Under the pieces are notes generated by a model. It saw nothing but the letters and a program-made list of their open reading frames with translations, did no database searches and was not told the DNA's origin. Of a DNA stretch of 52,456 bases, positions 41,117 through 50,294 are shown in pieces; the first letter of the stretch is position 1; each line of letters opens with the position of its first letter. Position numbers and translations under genes: made by a program. The DNA is taken from the NCBI RefSeq assembly GCF_000372725.1, contig NW_005201349.1:358984-411439 (forward strand). Direction: 5' to 3'. This stretch comes from Emiliania huxleyi CCMP1516. Its lineage: Eukaryota > Haptophyta > Isochrysidales > Noelaerhabdaceae.

Positions 41117-41290
41117 GTCGGGGAATTCGGCGAAGTCGGAATTCGGCGAAGTCAGGCGGCCCGGCGGACTACCCGAGTACAGGAAAAAAGAGAAAGCGAG
41201 ACCGCCTACCTACCTACCTACCCGCATACTAACAAGAACACAACGCACTCTCTCACATGACAAGCGATCCCACGTCAGCGATTGTGGGGA
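41117..41290. other. 5' flank of the membrane-protein gene
   Basis: Holds a GAATTCGGCGAAGTCG duplication (41126-41155) and a (CCTA)n run at 41206-41222. Nothing else seen. Confidence 0.4.
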
Positions 41291-41921
41291 CTACATGATT
41301 ACATGAAGGGTGGAGGGGCCCGTCCGCAGAGCTAGGCGGCGCGGGCACCCCCCACCCACTGGGGCCGAGCGTAAGAAGCCGTTTGCCTCTTGCTTGTTCT
41401 TGACCCAATTGGCACGCGCTGGGGAGTTGAGCCAGTCTTTACGCCCATTGCGCGCCTGCTTGTTGATGTTCTCGGCGTCGCCCGCCACCGCCGCCATGCC
41501 TCCTCCGCGACTCCCTCAAGGCCGGGCGGGCCTCCTTCCACCCAGCGAAGAGCTTCCTCAGCCACTCGATGTGTTCCTCTCTCTTCATTATGCGCGCCGT
41601 AGCCTCATCATTGAGCTGGATCCACCTCTGCACCGCTCCCGTCGCCGCCTCGGCCACGACTTGCAAGTTCCTCGTGACCCCGGTGCCAAGGTCTCCTCAT
41701 CGCGGCACGCGCATGCGCATGTTGCCGCGCGCATGGCCGATGCGTGCATTCATCTTTCTACCTCTTCTAGATTCTACCTCTTCGTGCATCTTCTGCTTGC
41801 GCTCTGTACTCGAGTATGTGTTTCTGCAGCTTGTGTCTGCTCCGATCGCGCTTGCGTGGTCATGGACTGGCGTTAGCCGGTCCGAACTCCTTGCAGCGGC
41901 CCAGGGGCGACACACAGACAC
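41291..41921 (-). pseudogene. Broken coiled-coil-like gene
   Basis: The minus strand reads KQKMHEEVESRRGRKMNARI, an in-frame stop (41697), then NLQVVAEAATGAVQRWIQLN, RIMKREEHIEWLRKLFAGWK; after a one-base shift near 41500 it continues AVAGDAENINKQARNGRKDW, NSPARANWVKNKQEANGFL. The pieces are convincing protein sequence but are broken by a stop and a frameshift, so a decayed gene is more likely than a spliced one. No family recognised. Confidence 0.45.
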
Positions 41922-42038
41922 ACAAACTCACAAGACACTCTGCCCGCCCCCAAGACAAACGCGGCGTTCTGACATCAAAAAAGAAATAAACTTGCAATTT
42001 CGGCGTTTTTTGCGCTGCACCCTTCTGTACCCCGGTAC

Positions 42039-42497
42039 ATGTTGGCCGCTCTCGCCGTCGCCGCCTTGGCTGCGCCCGCGCCCTCCGACTTGCGCGAGGC
42101 GACGCCCACTCCGAAGGCGCGCGAGCCCACCTTCGCCCCGTCTCTGGCGCCGTGTGACGCCGGCTTCGTCCCGACGTGCAAGCAAGCGAAAGGCTTTGGT
42201 CTGTGCGACTCAGCCAACCTTACGGCCAACGCAGCGTGCAACAAGGCGTGCGTCGTAGGAGTGAAGATGACCTGCCCTATGACGTGCAGCCTCTCGAACG
42301 CGACGTCCGGGACCCCCTCCGACTACGGCAACCGCTTGCCGCCGGCCGCCACGGCGGCCATTTGCAGCACCTGCGCAGCTAAACCCGACCTCTCCTGCTG
42401 CCACGAGGGCAAGGACCGCCGCCGCCGCCGCCTGGGTGATACCATGGGAATGCCGAATCGCGATGGTCAGGGCAGGCAGTGCCAATACCATGGGTGA
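42039..42497 (+). CDS. Small secreted Cys-rich protein
   Basis: 152 residues. LAALAVAALAAPAPS is a signal peptide. The mature part has about 13 Cys in a pattern (CDAGFVPTCKQAKGFGLC, ACNKACVVGVKMTCPMTC, ICSTCAAKPDLSCC) that resembles ShK/toxin-like extracellular modules used widely in algae; it is not evidence of toxicity. A TTGCAATTTCGG A/T-rich island precedes the gene by ~40 bp. Near the 3' end a GATACCATGGGAATGCCGA unit is duplicated (42435 and 42496), so the C-terminus may be altered by a tandem duplication. Confidence 0.65.
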   Translation: MLAALAVAALAAPAPSDLREATPTPKAREPTFAPSLAPCDAGFVPTCKQAKGFGLCDSANLTANAACNKACVVGVKMTCPMTCSLSNATSGTPSDYGNRLPPAATAAICSTCAAKPDLSCCHEGKDRRRRRLGDTMGMPNRDGQGRQCQYHG

Positions 42498-42897
42498 TAC
42501 CATGGGAATGCCGATGTCAGTGTTTGCCGGCGGAGATTCCTCTTGCTTGCGACGTGCGCACTGTTTGTTTGCGCCTCGACGCGGACCCCCCTCTCTCTGG
42601 TGATGAAATGGTGTGGTGCCAGGACTCCGATGTGGACAGGAGGAAATTGTGTGAAACCTGGTGTAGGAGCTGGGGCCGGCGATTTGATTGGGCACGATGT
42701 GAATATTTTGTGTTCGTTTGCGGTCCGGCTCCATAGAGCCGTACACGACATAGCGGGTGGGGAGGCCCTAAAGCGGCGGGAGGGGTAGGGCTACTCTATA
42801 TCGACAGCCCACGGTACTCGAATCCACGGTGCATGGAGCGATTCTCCCACACCGGTGCATGGAGACCCAAGGGTGGTCCTCCTTCGCGCTTTGGTCC
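42498..42897. other. Intergenic, nothing secure
   Basis: Short open frames only. The stretch lies between the secreted protein and the fragment ending at 42898. Confidence 0.4.
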
Positions 42898-43095
42898 CTA
42901 ACCAAAAAAGCACGATTCTGAAGTTGGGCCCTCGAGCTGCTTGAGCTCGACGGGATGCTCCGAGCGCTCGAGCGCCTCGGCCGCCAGCGCCTCAAGCGTG
43001 CCGTCGAATGACGACAGGTCGCGAAAAAGAAAACTGGCGATGGACGCGTCCTCGGGCTCGGCTCGGGGCCGCCCCGCGTCGACAGCAGGTCGCCA
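42898..43095 (-). pseudogene. 3' fragment of an unknown gene
   Basis: Minus strand: PRAEPEDASIASFLFR, DLSSFDGTLEALAAEALERS, EHPVELKQLEGPTSESCFFG, stop at 42898. It looks like a genuine C-terminus. Upstream, near 43140, the sequence runs into a block (CCAACCTGGTTTGTGGACCT) that recurs inverted at 44436, so the gene is probably cut by a rearrangement. Confidence 0.45.
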
Positions 43096-43330
43096 TGAGC
43101 TGCGTCATCTGCCTCGTAGATTTTCCTGCGGGCGCGGCCAACCTGGTTTGTGGACCTCCCGCACCTTACCCTTACAGGCCACCATAAGGGACCCCGTTGT
43201 CCGTTTGACATCAGACTTTTTTTGAGTTGGAGGTAATAATTAAAAGGATTGCACTGTCCCAAAGAACTGATTCATTCATTTCACCCTCACATAGTAACAA
43301 TACCTCAAAGTTGAAAACCTCCAAAATAGG

Positions 43331-44425
43331 CCGTCAGGACTCTGTCAGGACTCCGTCAGGACTCTGTCAGGACTCTGTCAGGACTCCGCCAGGACTCCGC
43401 CAGGACAACCACTGCCCCCCCGCTGTGAACAGAGCCCTTAGCTAGAGAGTAGGGAGGGGTGTACAGTCGAGTTACTCCCGAGGGCAGGGACGGCCCTCCA
43501 CTGAGGGAAAGGGCGCAACGGGGACGGTATGCTCACAACCCAGCCACGCAGCTCTTTGCTCGCGTACAGCCAACGAGTTTGCTGGTCCACAGGCAGGCCA
43601 GGCCGTGAGCGTGGGCCGGTCGGGCCTGATCCTGCGGTGAGCACTGGAGGGCTATGCGGCTCGCTCCGTCAGCCGACTTGCGCTGTCGAGCGGTCGAGCG
43701 CTTCGGGTTGGACCCGCGGGAGGGTCCCTGCGCGGCTGACATGGCCAGCCAAGCCGTGTGCGCTGCCGTGGGCGCTGTCGTGGGTGCTGCCGTGGGTGCT
43801 GCCGTGGGCGCTGCTGTGGGCGCTGCCGTGGGCGCTGCCTCGGTCAGCAGTCGGTCAGCAGTCGGTCAGCAGTCGGTCCGCTGCTCGGCGCTGGCCTGCA
43901 GGCCGCCGGTGGCAAATCGGGGGGGCGCGGGCCATGGACGTCGTGGCCGAGCTTTGCTGCCTTCTTGCACGTTGCCGGCTGTAACGTTGCCTGCACCATG
44001 GCCGCGCCTCTCTTGCTTGTGCGCTTTCATGGTCGAGCCGAGTGGCGCGAGAGTGAGCGTGATTTCTTTTGTCTGTCTGGACTCTAAGTTTCTGTCAGGA
44101 CTCTCAAGTTTCTGTCAGGACTCTCAAGTTTGCTTGTCAGGACTCTCAAGTTTGCTTGTCAGGACTCTCAAGTTTGCGTCAGGACTGCCCCATCAGGACG
44201 ATTCCGCAGAGGGCGCGCACGGTCGAAAGGGGGGCTGGGCGTCTATCATTCACTGCTGGGGGGGAGGGGAAGGAGGGTTGCAGTGAAGGAAGGTGGAGGT
44301 CTCGTCGGAGGCACTTGTGAGCACTGTGAAGACCGTGCGCCGTCAGGACCCCGCCAGGACTCTGTCAGGACTCTGTCAGGACTCTGTCAGGACTCTGTCA
44401 GGACTCTGTCAGGACTGTCAGGACA
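43331..44425. repeat. GTCAGGACTCT 11-bp minisatellites and a 12-bp GTGGGCGCTGCC array
   Basis: 11-bp units at 43331-43405 and 44342-44425; longer related units (GTCAGGACTCTCAAGTTT) at 44093-44185; a 12-bp array at 43755-43842 giving VGAAVGAAVGA on translation; and GGTCAGCAGTC units at 43850-43880. No secure gene lies among them. Confidence 0.85.
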
Positions 44426-44452
44426 GGTGCGGGAGGTCCACAAACCAGGTTG

Positions 44453-44583
44453 GCCACCAAGCTGTGCTGCGCCAGTGACCACGCAATCTGCGGTGACTGC
44501 TTTGGGCCCTACCTGCTGACGAATGCGGACAAGCTGGGCAAGACCGACCTCCTCGCGTCCAAGGCGGAGGCGGCGGAGATCAC
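44453..44583 (+). pseudogene. Zinc-binding (RING-like) coding fragment
   Basis: Plus strand: ATKLCCASDHAICGDCFGPY, then LLTNADKLGKTDLLASKAEA. The Cys/His spacing (CC..H..C..C) resembles the first half of a RING-type finger. No start, no continuation and no second half; treated as a gene fragment next to a minisatellite. Confidence 0.35.
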
Positions 44584-45067
44584 AGGGGACGGAAGTCGGA
44601 ACGCTCACCGAGCGCCTGGCCGGGTTTGGGAGTTATGCTTAGGCACCCACCCTGATGGGAAGCAGTGAGCGCTGTGGTCAGTTGCGCTTTGTGCGCCGGT
44701 GACGCTGCAGGGGCGACGACGCTGCAGCGGCGAGCCGACGCTGCTGCGGTGCTGCGCCTAGGCACCGGCGCTGTCCGGAGAAGGTGCATGGTCCTTCCTG
44801 ACTGCCCATGCGCGCGAGGCTGTGTAGGCATAGCCTCGAGAGTGCCAGCAGCCAGTCGCCGAGGCAGTTTGTGACGCGCATTGCGTCAGAAGCGTGCACG
44901 CGCTGGAAGGACACCTTCCTACTGGCCGTACGATCAGGTCGTCACTGAATGGTGGATACTAAGGCCGCGAGCTATGCAGGTGGTCAATTGTGCAGCAGGG
45001 CACGGTCAGCAGCGCCGACAGGCTGTCGCAAGGCGTGATAGCATGGCCGCAAGTTCGCCATTCCCGA
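44584..45067. other. Intergenic, no gene seen
   Basis: Only short overlapping frames, none with recognisable features. Confidence 0.35.
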
Positions 45068-45345
45068 AAACAAGTAAAAAATCGCGCAAAAAAGAAAAAT
45101 GCAAAAAATCGGCGCCTGCGGCGGGCTTGGGGGACCCCATCTCTCCCCCGCATGGGTACCCCCTAGGGCCCTCGCCTCCCCCCAGAGGCATCCAGGCATC
45201 TAAAGAATTCCTTGAAAACAAGTAAAAAATCGCGCAAAAAAGAAAAAAAAGTCAAAAAAATCGGCGCCTGCGGCGGGCCGTGGGACCCCATCTCCCCCCC
45301 GCATGGATACCCTCTAGGGCCCCCGCCTCCCCCCAGAGGCTAGTG
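45068..45345. repeat. ~150-bp tandem duplication with A-rich start
   Basis: 45068-45197 and 45217-45345 both run from AACAAGTAAAAAATCGCGC through ATCGGCGCCTGCGGCGGG and CTAGGGC to CCTCCCCCCAGAGGC, with small differences. It lies downstream of BCD1. Confidence 0.85.
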
Positions 45346-45488
45346 GTAGGCTAGTCCCCCATCCGAGGGAGGACGACCCCGGCTAGTCGCCGACCACACC
45401 CACAAAGAACCCTGCACAAAGACCGCAGGGCGGGGACCTGTTCCTTTTTACCCATCTCCTAGTAGAGGTGTCCGTTTTATTTATTTAT

Positions 45489-46701
45489 TTAATATCCCAC
45501 CACCGCCCCGCCACCTCCACTGCCAGCAGCAGCGCCACCAGCCGGCCCTTCCCTCTCTCCGCCAAACAGCGCGTACTCAGCGTCCTCGCAAGGCATCGCC
45601 ACGTGCAACGTCGGGAACTCGATCACCTAAAGAGCGATTCGTCAAGTATTCAGGCGGGGGTTGGTACTCCCTTCCGTGCAGCCGTCGACAGGGCAGGTCA
45701 CCACGTGCGAGCGGAGCGACTCGCCCAGACTCGCGTCGAGCGGGAGCAGGACGAAGCGAGGGTCGTTGGCCTAGTGTGTGGCCAGGCGAGGCCGTGAGCA
45801 CACGGAGCGATACGAGGAGGTGAGGTTGCGAAGGCACGCTGGCTGCAGCACTGCGGCGACGTGCGTCACAGATGGCTCTGCATCTAGGCTCTGCATCTGG
45901 AGGCTGCATCTGTGAGGCCCTGCATCTAGAGGGGCAGCGTACCGGCCGCTGCTGCAGCGGCAGCAGCACGCGCAGCGCGCCGACGCCCTCGCGCGAGTAG
46001 GAGCGCAGCTTGTGCCGCAGCAGGCTCCGCTCCCCCTCCGCCGCCGCGCCGCCGCCGCATGCGCCGCCGCCGTCCGCGCCGCCGCCGCCTGCGGAAGCAG
46101 CAGCGCCGCCAGCGGGAGCAGCGCCGCCGGCAGGCGGGCGGAGGCCGCCGCCGAGGAGGACCGCCTCGAGCAGCGCCCGGAGGCTCGTCCTGTCGCCCAC
46201 CGCCGCCTCGACGTGAGTGATACCCGCCCGCCCGAACCGCAGCTCGACGCGCCACCGAAGCAACTTGCGCCGCGCGTCGTAGCTCGAGCTGTTTTCGCGC
46301 GCGCGCTGCATTCCCGCGGGCAGAAGCTCCAGCCGGATGCCGCGGTGCGCCGCCGCATCACGCAATTTTCGCCGCGCCGGGTGCATGCCGCCGCCGCCGC
46401 CGCCTCCGCCTCCACCACCTCCTCCACCGCGGCCGCCGCCTCTGGCGGCGGGAGCAGCGAGCGTGGCGGCGGTGCGCGCCGCGCTGTCGACGGAGCGGAG
46501 CCCCGCCTCGAGAAAGTGGTAGTCGCTCACCACGGACGCGTCATCAAACTCGCCGATGGCGCGGAAGGCGGTCACGTCGCGCTTGCCCGAGCACTGCGTC
46601 GCCTCCTTGTGCTTCTTGACGCACGCGAGCGAGCAGCTCTGGGTGCCGCAGCCAGGGCAGCGGTACTTGGCCTCGCTGGAGCAGGCGTGGCAGGCCGTCA
46701 T
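45489..46701 (-). CDS. BCD1: Box C/D snoRNA assembly factor BCD1/ZNHIT6 (zf-HIT protein), 3 exons
   Basis: Exons 46701-45943, 45770-45702 and 45626-45489 join in frame to 321 residues. The zf-HIT finger is at the N-terminus (CHACSSEAKYRCPGCGTQSC, then SLACVKKHKEATQC), followed by the BCD1-typical DVTAFRAIGEFDD and SDYHFLEA. The C-terminal BCD1 domain is clear: GIRLELLPAGMQRARENSS, then LRWRVELRFG, then across exons DPRFVLLPLDASLGESLRSH and VIEFPTLHV. BCD1 binds R2TP/NUFIP partners in the nucleus to assemble box C/D snoRNPs that methylate rRNA. A Gly run and Ala/Gly stretch are codon-repeat insertions. Both introns are GT-AG. The stop is followed by an ATAAATAAATAAA run that could be the poly(A) signal. 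ATG 46701 was chosen because it starts at the finger. Confidence 0.92.
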
Positions 46702-46884
46702 CGTCGGACAAGATGTCTGCGAGCCGGGCTTGTGCGGCTGCGTGCCCCCCACCAGGTGGTGTAACACGGTGGCCGGCTACGAATTCTTTTTCTCGACCCG
46801 GACACATCGTAGCCGCGCCATCGCTGCAACCACCCTCTGTGTCTTGATTTGCCAACAACATACCTAAAACCCGTTCCGCCCCCA
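46702..46884. promoter_or_regulatory. 183-bp bidirectional promoter region of BCD1 and the CS-domain gene
   Basis: The two genes start head to head at 46701 and 46885. The only A/T island between them is at 46780-46796 (ACGAATTCTTTTTCTCG), the motif seen before other genes, here ~80 bp from one ATG and ~90 bp from the other. Confidence 0.6.
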
Positions 46885-48881
46885 ATGCTCGACGACCTCC
46901 TCCAAGGGCGAGATCTCGACAGCCTCACAGACGACGAGAAGATGGCCGTCCTCGTGAAGGCTGGCCTCATGACCTCCGACTCGCCGGCGGCGGCCGCCGC
47001 GCCAGCACCGCAGCAGGTGGCTGCTGCGGCAGACGACGAGGACCCGCCTCGGACGGAGGCGGAGCGGCTCGCGTACCTCCGCTCCCGCGGCGTCGAGGTT
47101 GAGCTCGCCGAGGAGCGTCAGTCCCACCCTCCGCCGGCTGCCGGCGGCGCCGGCCGCGCCTTCACCTTTGTGCGCATTCCGGCCGAGCCGACGGTCGCTG
47201 TGTCGCTCGAGTCGGCGGCCGCGCCGTCCGGCGGCGGGGACGTGCTCCCCGGCCTGCTGGCGCCGCGCTTCGCCGACGACGGCGTGATGGACGACGCGAC
47301 CGTCGCGCGCGAGACGGCGGGCCGCCTGCGCAACATGGTGGCGGGTGGCGCGCCCGGCGCTGCGGAGGCGTTGCGCGCGCCGTCGGCGGAGACGGTGCGA
47401 GGAGCCTAGAAGCTCGGGGGATCCGTGTGCTCGAAGTGGCACTCGGAGAGGACGCGTAGACTCAGCTGTGCTGGAGCCGTCTCCCGCCGCACACTCGTAC
47501 AGTCCGCCGTGGTGCCTCCCCCGCCCGGCTTCGAGTGCACGGCTCGAGAGACAGCGTCGCGTGACACGGCGATAGGTGCAGAAGCTGGCTGCCGGCGGCG
47601 CCTGCGAGGCGTACCCCCTCGCTCAGCCGAGCGCCGCCAACGGCTGGGTCGGCGTCCGCCTCTACATCGACGAGGAGATACGGGGAGATACGGGGAGATA
47701 CGGGGAGATACGGGGAGATATGGGGAGATAGGGGGAGATACGGGGAGATATGGGGAGATACGGGGAGAAACGGGGAGATATGGGTCGCGTCCGCCTCTAT
47801 GTCGACGAGGCCGGCACACGCACGCAACGCCATGCACACCACACACATACCACACCCACACCACACCCACACCACACGCACACGCACACGCACGCACACA
47901 CACACAAACACACACACACACACACACACACACAACACACACACACACACCGCTCACCCACGCGCGCCGGGCCTTGCACTTTGAAGGTCGTGCCAGCTCC
48001 TGTCGTCTAGACGCGGAGTCGCGAGGGATAGCCCTGGCCCTTGCCCCACCACCTCGTGCGTGCGGAGAAGTTTACCTCGCCTCACCTCCCCTTAGGTCGG
48101 CGCGCTGCGCTCGCGGCCGCGCAACGCTAGAGCCGAGGTGCATATCTCCCCATATCTCCCCATATCTCCCCATGTCTCCCCATGTCTCCCCATATCTCCC
48201 CATGTCTGACGCGCAACGAAGAGCTGAGGTGCATATCTCCCCATATCTCCCCATATCTCCCCATATCCGACGCGCAACGCTAGAGCCGAGGTGCCCGCCG
48301 CCAAGGACAGACCAGGGCTGACCTCTTCCTGGCGCACACACGCTCCTGGCGCACACGCCCCCTGGCGCACACGAGCCCTGCGCCGCCGTAGGCGCTCGCT
48401 CTCGCCGCCGGGCTGAGCGGGCGGGCGATGCACGGTCGACCTGGCGACCCGTACTCAACAGTGTGAGTCCTCAGTCACCAATCAGTAGGCTGGCGATCCA
48501 CGGCGACGTGTACGTGTCTCGGTGCGCGCGGCGCGAGGGCGGCGGCGGAGGCGAGGGCGACGCGTCGACTGCGTCTCCTCTCACTGCTCCCGGGCCCAGA
48601 GGCTGCTGTTGTGAGTTCTCAAGGCGAGGCCAACGTCGACTTTGGGCTCGAAGAGCTGGCGCCGGACTCGGCGTGGGCGGCCGCGGCGCGGAGGGAGAAC
48701 GGGGCGGCGGCGGCGGCACACGGCGGCGGCGACCACTTTGCGGGCGGCGACAGCGGCAGCTATACGAGACGCCGTCCCACACCTCTCTGCTGCCGTGTGC
48801 TGACGCGCTTTGGTTCTCGCAGGCAGCTACGCGTGGAGCCAGACGGAGGAGGAGGTCGAGGTTCGCGTGCACACGCACGCA

Positions 48882-48965
<84 letters not shown>

Positions 48966-49577
48966 CACACACTGATCACCCACGCGCACCGGGCCTTGCA
49001 CTGTTCATGCCGTGGGCCCCCTGTCCGTTAGACGTGGAGTCGCGAGGGGCTGCCTCCCCCCCTGCACCACCACCTCGTGTGCGCGGGAGGTCAGTCAGCT
49101 GGCCTTTAGGTCTGCGTGCGCGGAGCGCCGTCCGGGCGCGGCGCCGCCAAGTGCGTGGGCGTGGCGACCGGCCGCCGAGTGGCGCGGGCAGCGTCGCTTC
49201 ACACCTGCAGCCGTGAACAGGCGCGTGGGCGTGGCGTACGGCCGCGGCCGTTCCTTGCGCGTCTGCTTCGACGGAAAGGTTGCGGTGGAGCTGCCGGAGC
49301 TCTTCGACGCGGTGGCCTCGCCTTAGCCGAAATGAGCCGAGATGCGGCGAGATGCGGCGAGATTGGGAGGTGCGGGAGCTCTCCGCTGCGGCGTGCTTTG
49401 TCGGCGGCGCGGTGCCAGTTGGGTGAACGGCGGCTGTTCACAGCTGGTCCGTGCGATGCACAGGTGGTGCCGGATGGGTGCGCGTGGACGCTCGAGTCCG
49501 GGGTCCTCGCGCTGACGCTCGAGAAGGCGGACGCGAGGCCGTGGGCGACGCTCGCCCTCGAGCTCACAAAGGCGTAG
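46885..49577 (+). CDS. CS-domain (p23/NudC-like) protein, 9 exons
   Basis: Exons 46885-47394, 47576-47674, 48096-48139, 48489-48556, 48624-48755, 48823-48866, 49110-49150, 49221-49311, 49464-49577; phases all agree, 380 residues. The end is a CS domain: SYAWSQTEEEVEVRV, GVAYGRGRSLRVCFDGKVAV, ELPELFDAVVPDGCAWTLES, GVLALTLEKADARPWATLAL. Before it, NGWVGVRLYIDEVGALRSRP, LAIHGDVYVSRCARRE and VDFGLEELAPDSAWAAAARR form a second conserved-looking module that I cannot name. Exon 1 (DDEKMAVLVKAGLMTSDSP and an Ala-rich region) could be a separate short gene ending at 47409, but splicing it in keeps frame. CS domains bind Hsp90 or act as chaperones. An alternative acceptor for exon 4 is at 48475. Exon 2's donor (GAG|GAGATA) is non-canonical and uncertain. 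Confidence 0.8.
47675..47815. repeat. GAGATACGGG decamer array with a duplicated exon edge
   Basis: About 10 units of GAGATACGGG or GAGATATGGG directly follow exon 2 of the CS gene. After the array the last 28 bases of exon 2 appear again (GTCCGCCTCTATGTCGACGA, 47789-47809, against GTCCGCCTCTACATCGACGA at 47653-47673). Confidence 0.9.
47816..48095 (+). mobile_element. Introner-like intron body, member 2, with (CA)n tract
   Basis: A (CA)n tract (47816-47950) is followed by a body matching the introns at 48973-49109 and 21956-22090: CTCACCCACGCGC, CCGGGCCTTGCACTT, ACGCGGAGTCGCGAGG, CCACCACCTCGTG, and a CCTTAG end. It lies between exons 2 and 3 of the CS gene. Confidence 0.65.
48138..48300. repeat. 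CATATCTCCC decamer array with three copies of an exon end
   Basis: The end of exon 3 (GCGCAACGCTAGAGCCGAGG at 48119-48138) recurs as GCGCAACGAAGAGCTGAGG (48211-48229) and again as an exact copy (48272-48291). Decamers (CATATCTCCC) lie between the copies. All three are followed by TGC. Confidence 0.9.
48867..49109 (+). mobile_element. Introner-like intron, member 3, with (CA)n tract
   Basis: Intron 6 of the CS gene: GTGCACACGC donor, (CA)n and CGCG tract to 48972, then the shared body (ATCACCCACGCGC, CCGGGCCTTGCACTG, ACGTGGAGTCGCGAGG, ACCACCTCGTGTGCG, CCTTTAG end). Its acceptor joins the two halves of the CS domain cleanly in frame. Confidence 0.7.
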
Positions 49578-50294
49578 GAGGGGGCTGAAATGCGCTTCCG
49601 CTGCTGACGAGGTACAATATTCGGAACGCCGGATTGCGAAATTACTCTCATCCGTGAGTTGTGAACACAGTGAACAGACGCACTTGCAATCGGGGCAAGT
49701 ACCCAAATCCGCTAGGTTGGGCGTGCTTCACCCGCACCGCCTCACCCACCGTGCCACGAGAGTAGATTGAAATTCACGTGCCACGGCCCACGCGCTTTTT
49801 TGTTTTTGTGTTTTTTGAGAAAAAGAATTTTACCACGCTCAATACCAACATCTGACACTATCCTCGAGAGTCCATCCCCTCGAGAGTCCATCCCACTAAC
49901 GGCAAACCCGCACGAGAAACTAATGAAAACTGGCGCCGACCCGCTAGGAGGGTCGGCATGGGGTGCGGTGGGCAGGATCTGCGCCACTTGGGCAGTGGAT
50001 CTGAGCTGGGGGCGATTTTTGAGCTAAACCCCTCCCTTGTGCCTCCGTTTCGTGGGCACGCGCGCCGGGGCGCCGTATGCTCGCCCTTGATCGTATCAAG
50101 ACGCCCCAGGGCAGTGGGGTCGTCTCCAAGGGACGGTGGGGGCACCAGCGGCCTCACACCTGCACGAGTCAGCACTCAGCAGGCGCAGCGACCGTACCTC
50201 AATAGTACATAAAGAGCAGGACCACTCCTCTGACAAAGTGCCTCTGATTGACCGTCGGCCCAGTCCTCTCCGAAGTGATTGAGCTGCTCCGTCG
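49578..50294. other. Intergenic / 5' region of the sulfatase gene
   Basis: Contains the A/T-rich promoter-like motif at 49820-49831 and a CTCGAGAGTCCATCCC duplication at 49862-49893. No coding signal. The distance of ~460 bp from the motif to the ATG leaves room for a 5' leader or a leader intron. Confidence 0.45.
49820..49831. promoter_or_regulatory. AAAAAGAATTTT motif
   Basis: Same A/T island type as before other genes, here about 465 bp upstream of the sulfatase ATG and preceded by a TTTTTTGTTTTTGTG run. Confidence 0.35.

Noticed and set aside
42039..42497. Possible toxin from the ShK-like Cys pattern
   Set aside because: Such modules are common in harmless extracellular algal proteins; nothing here shows toxicity.
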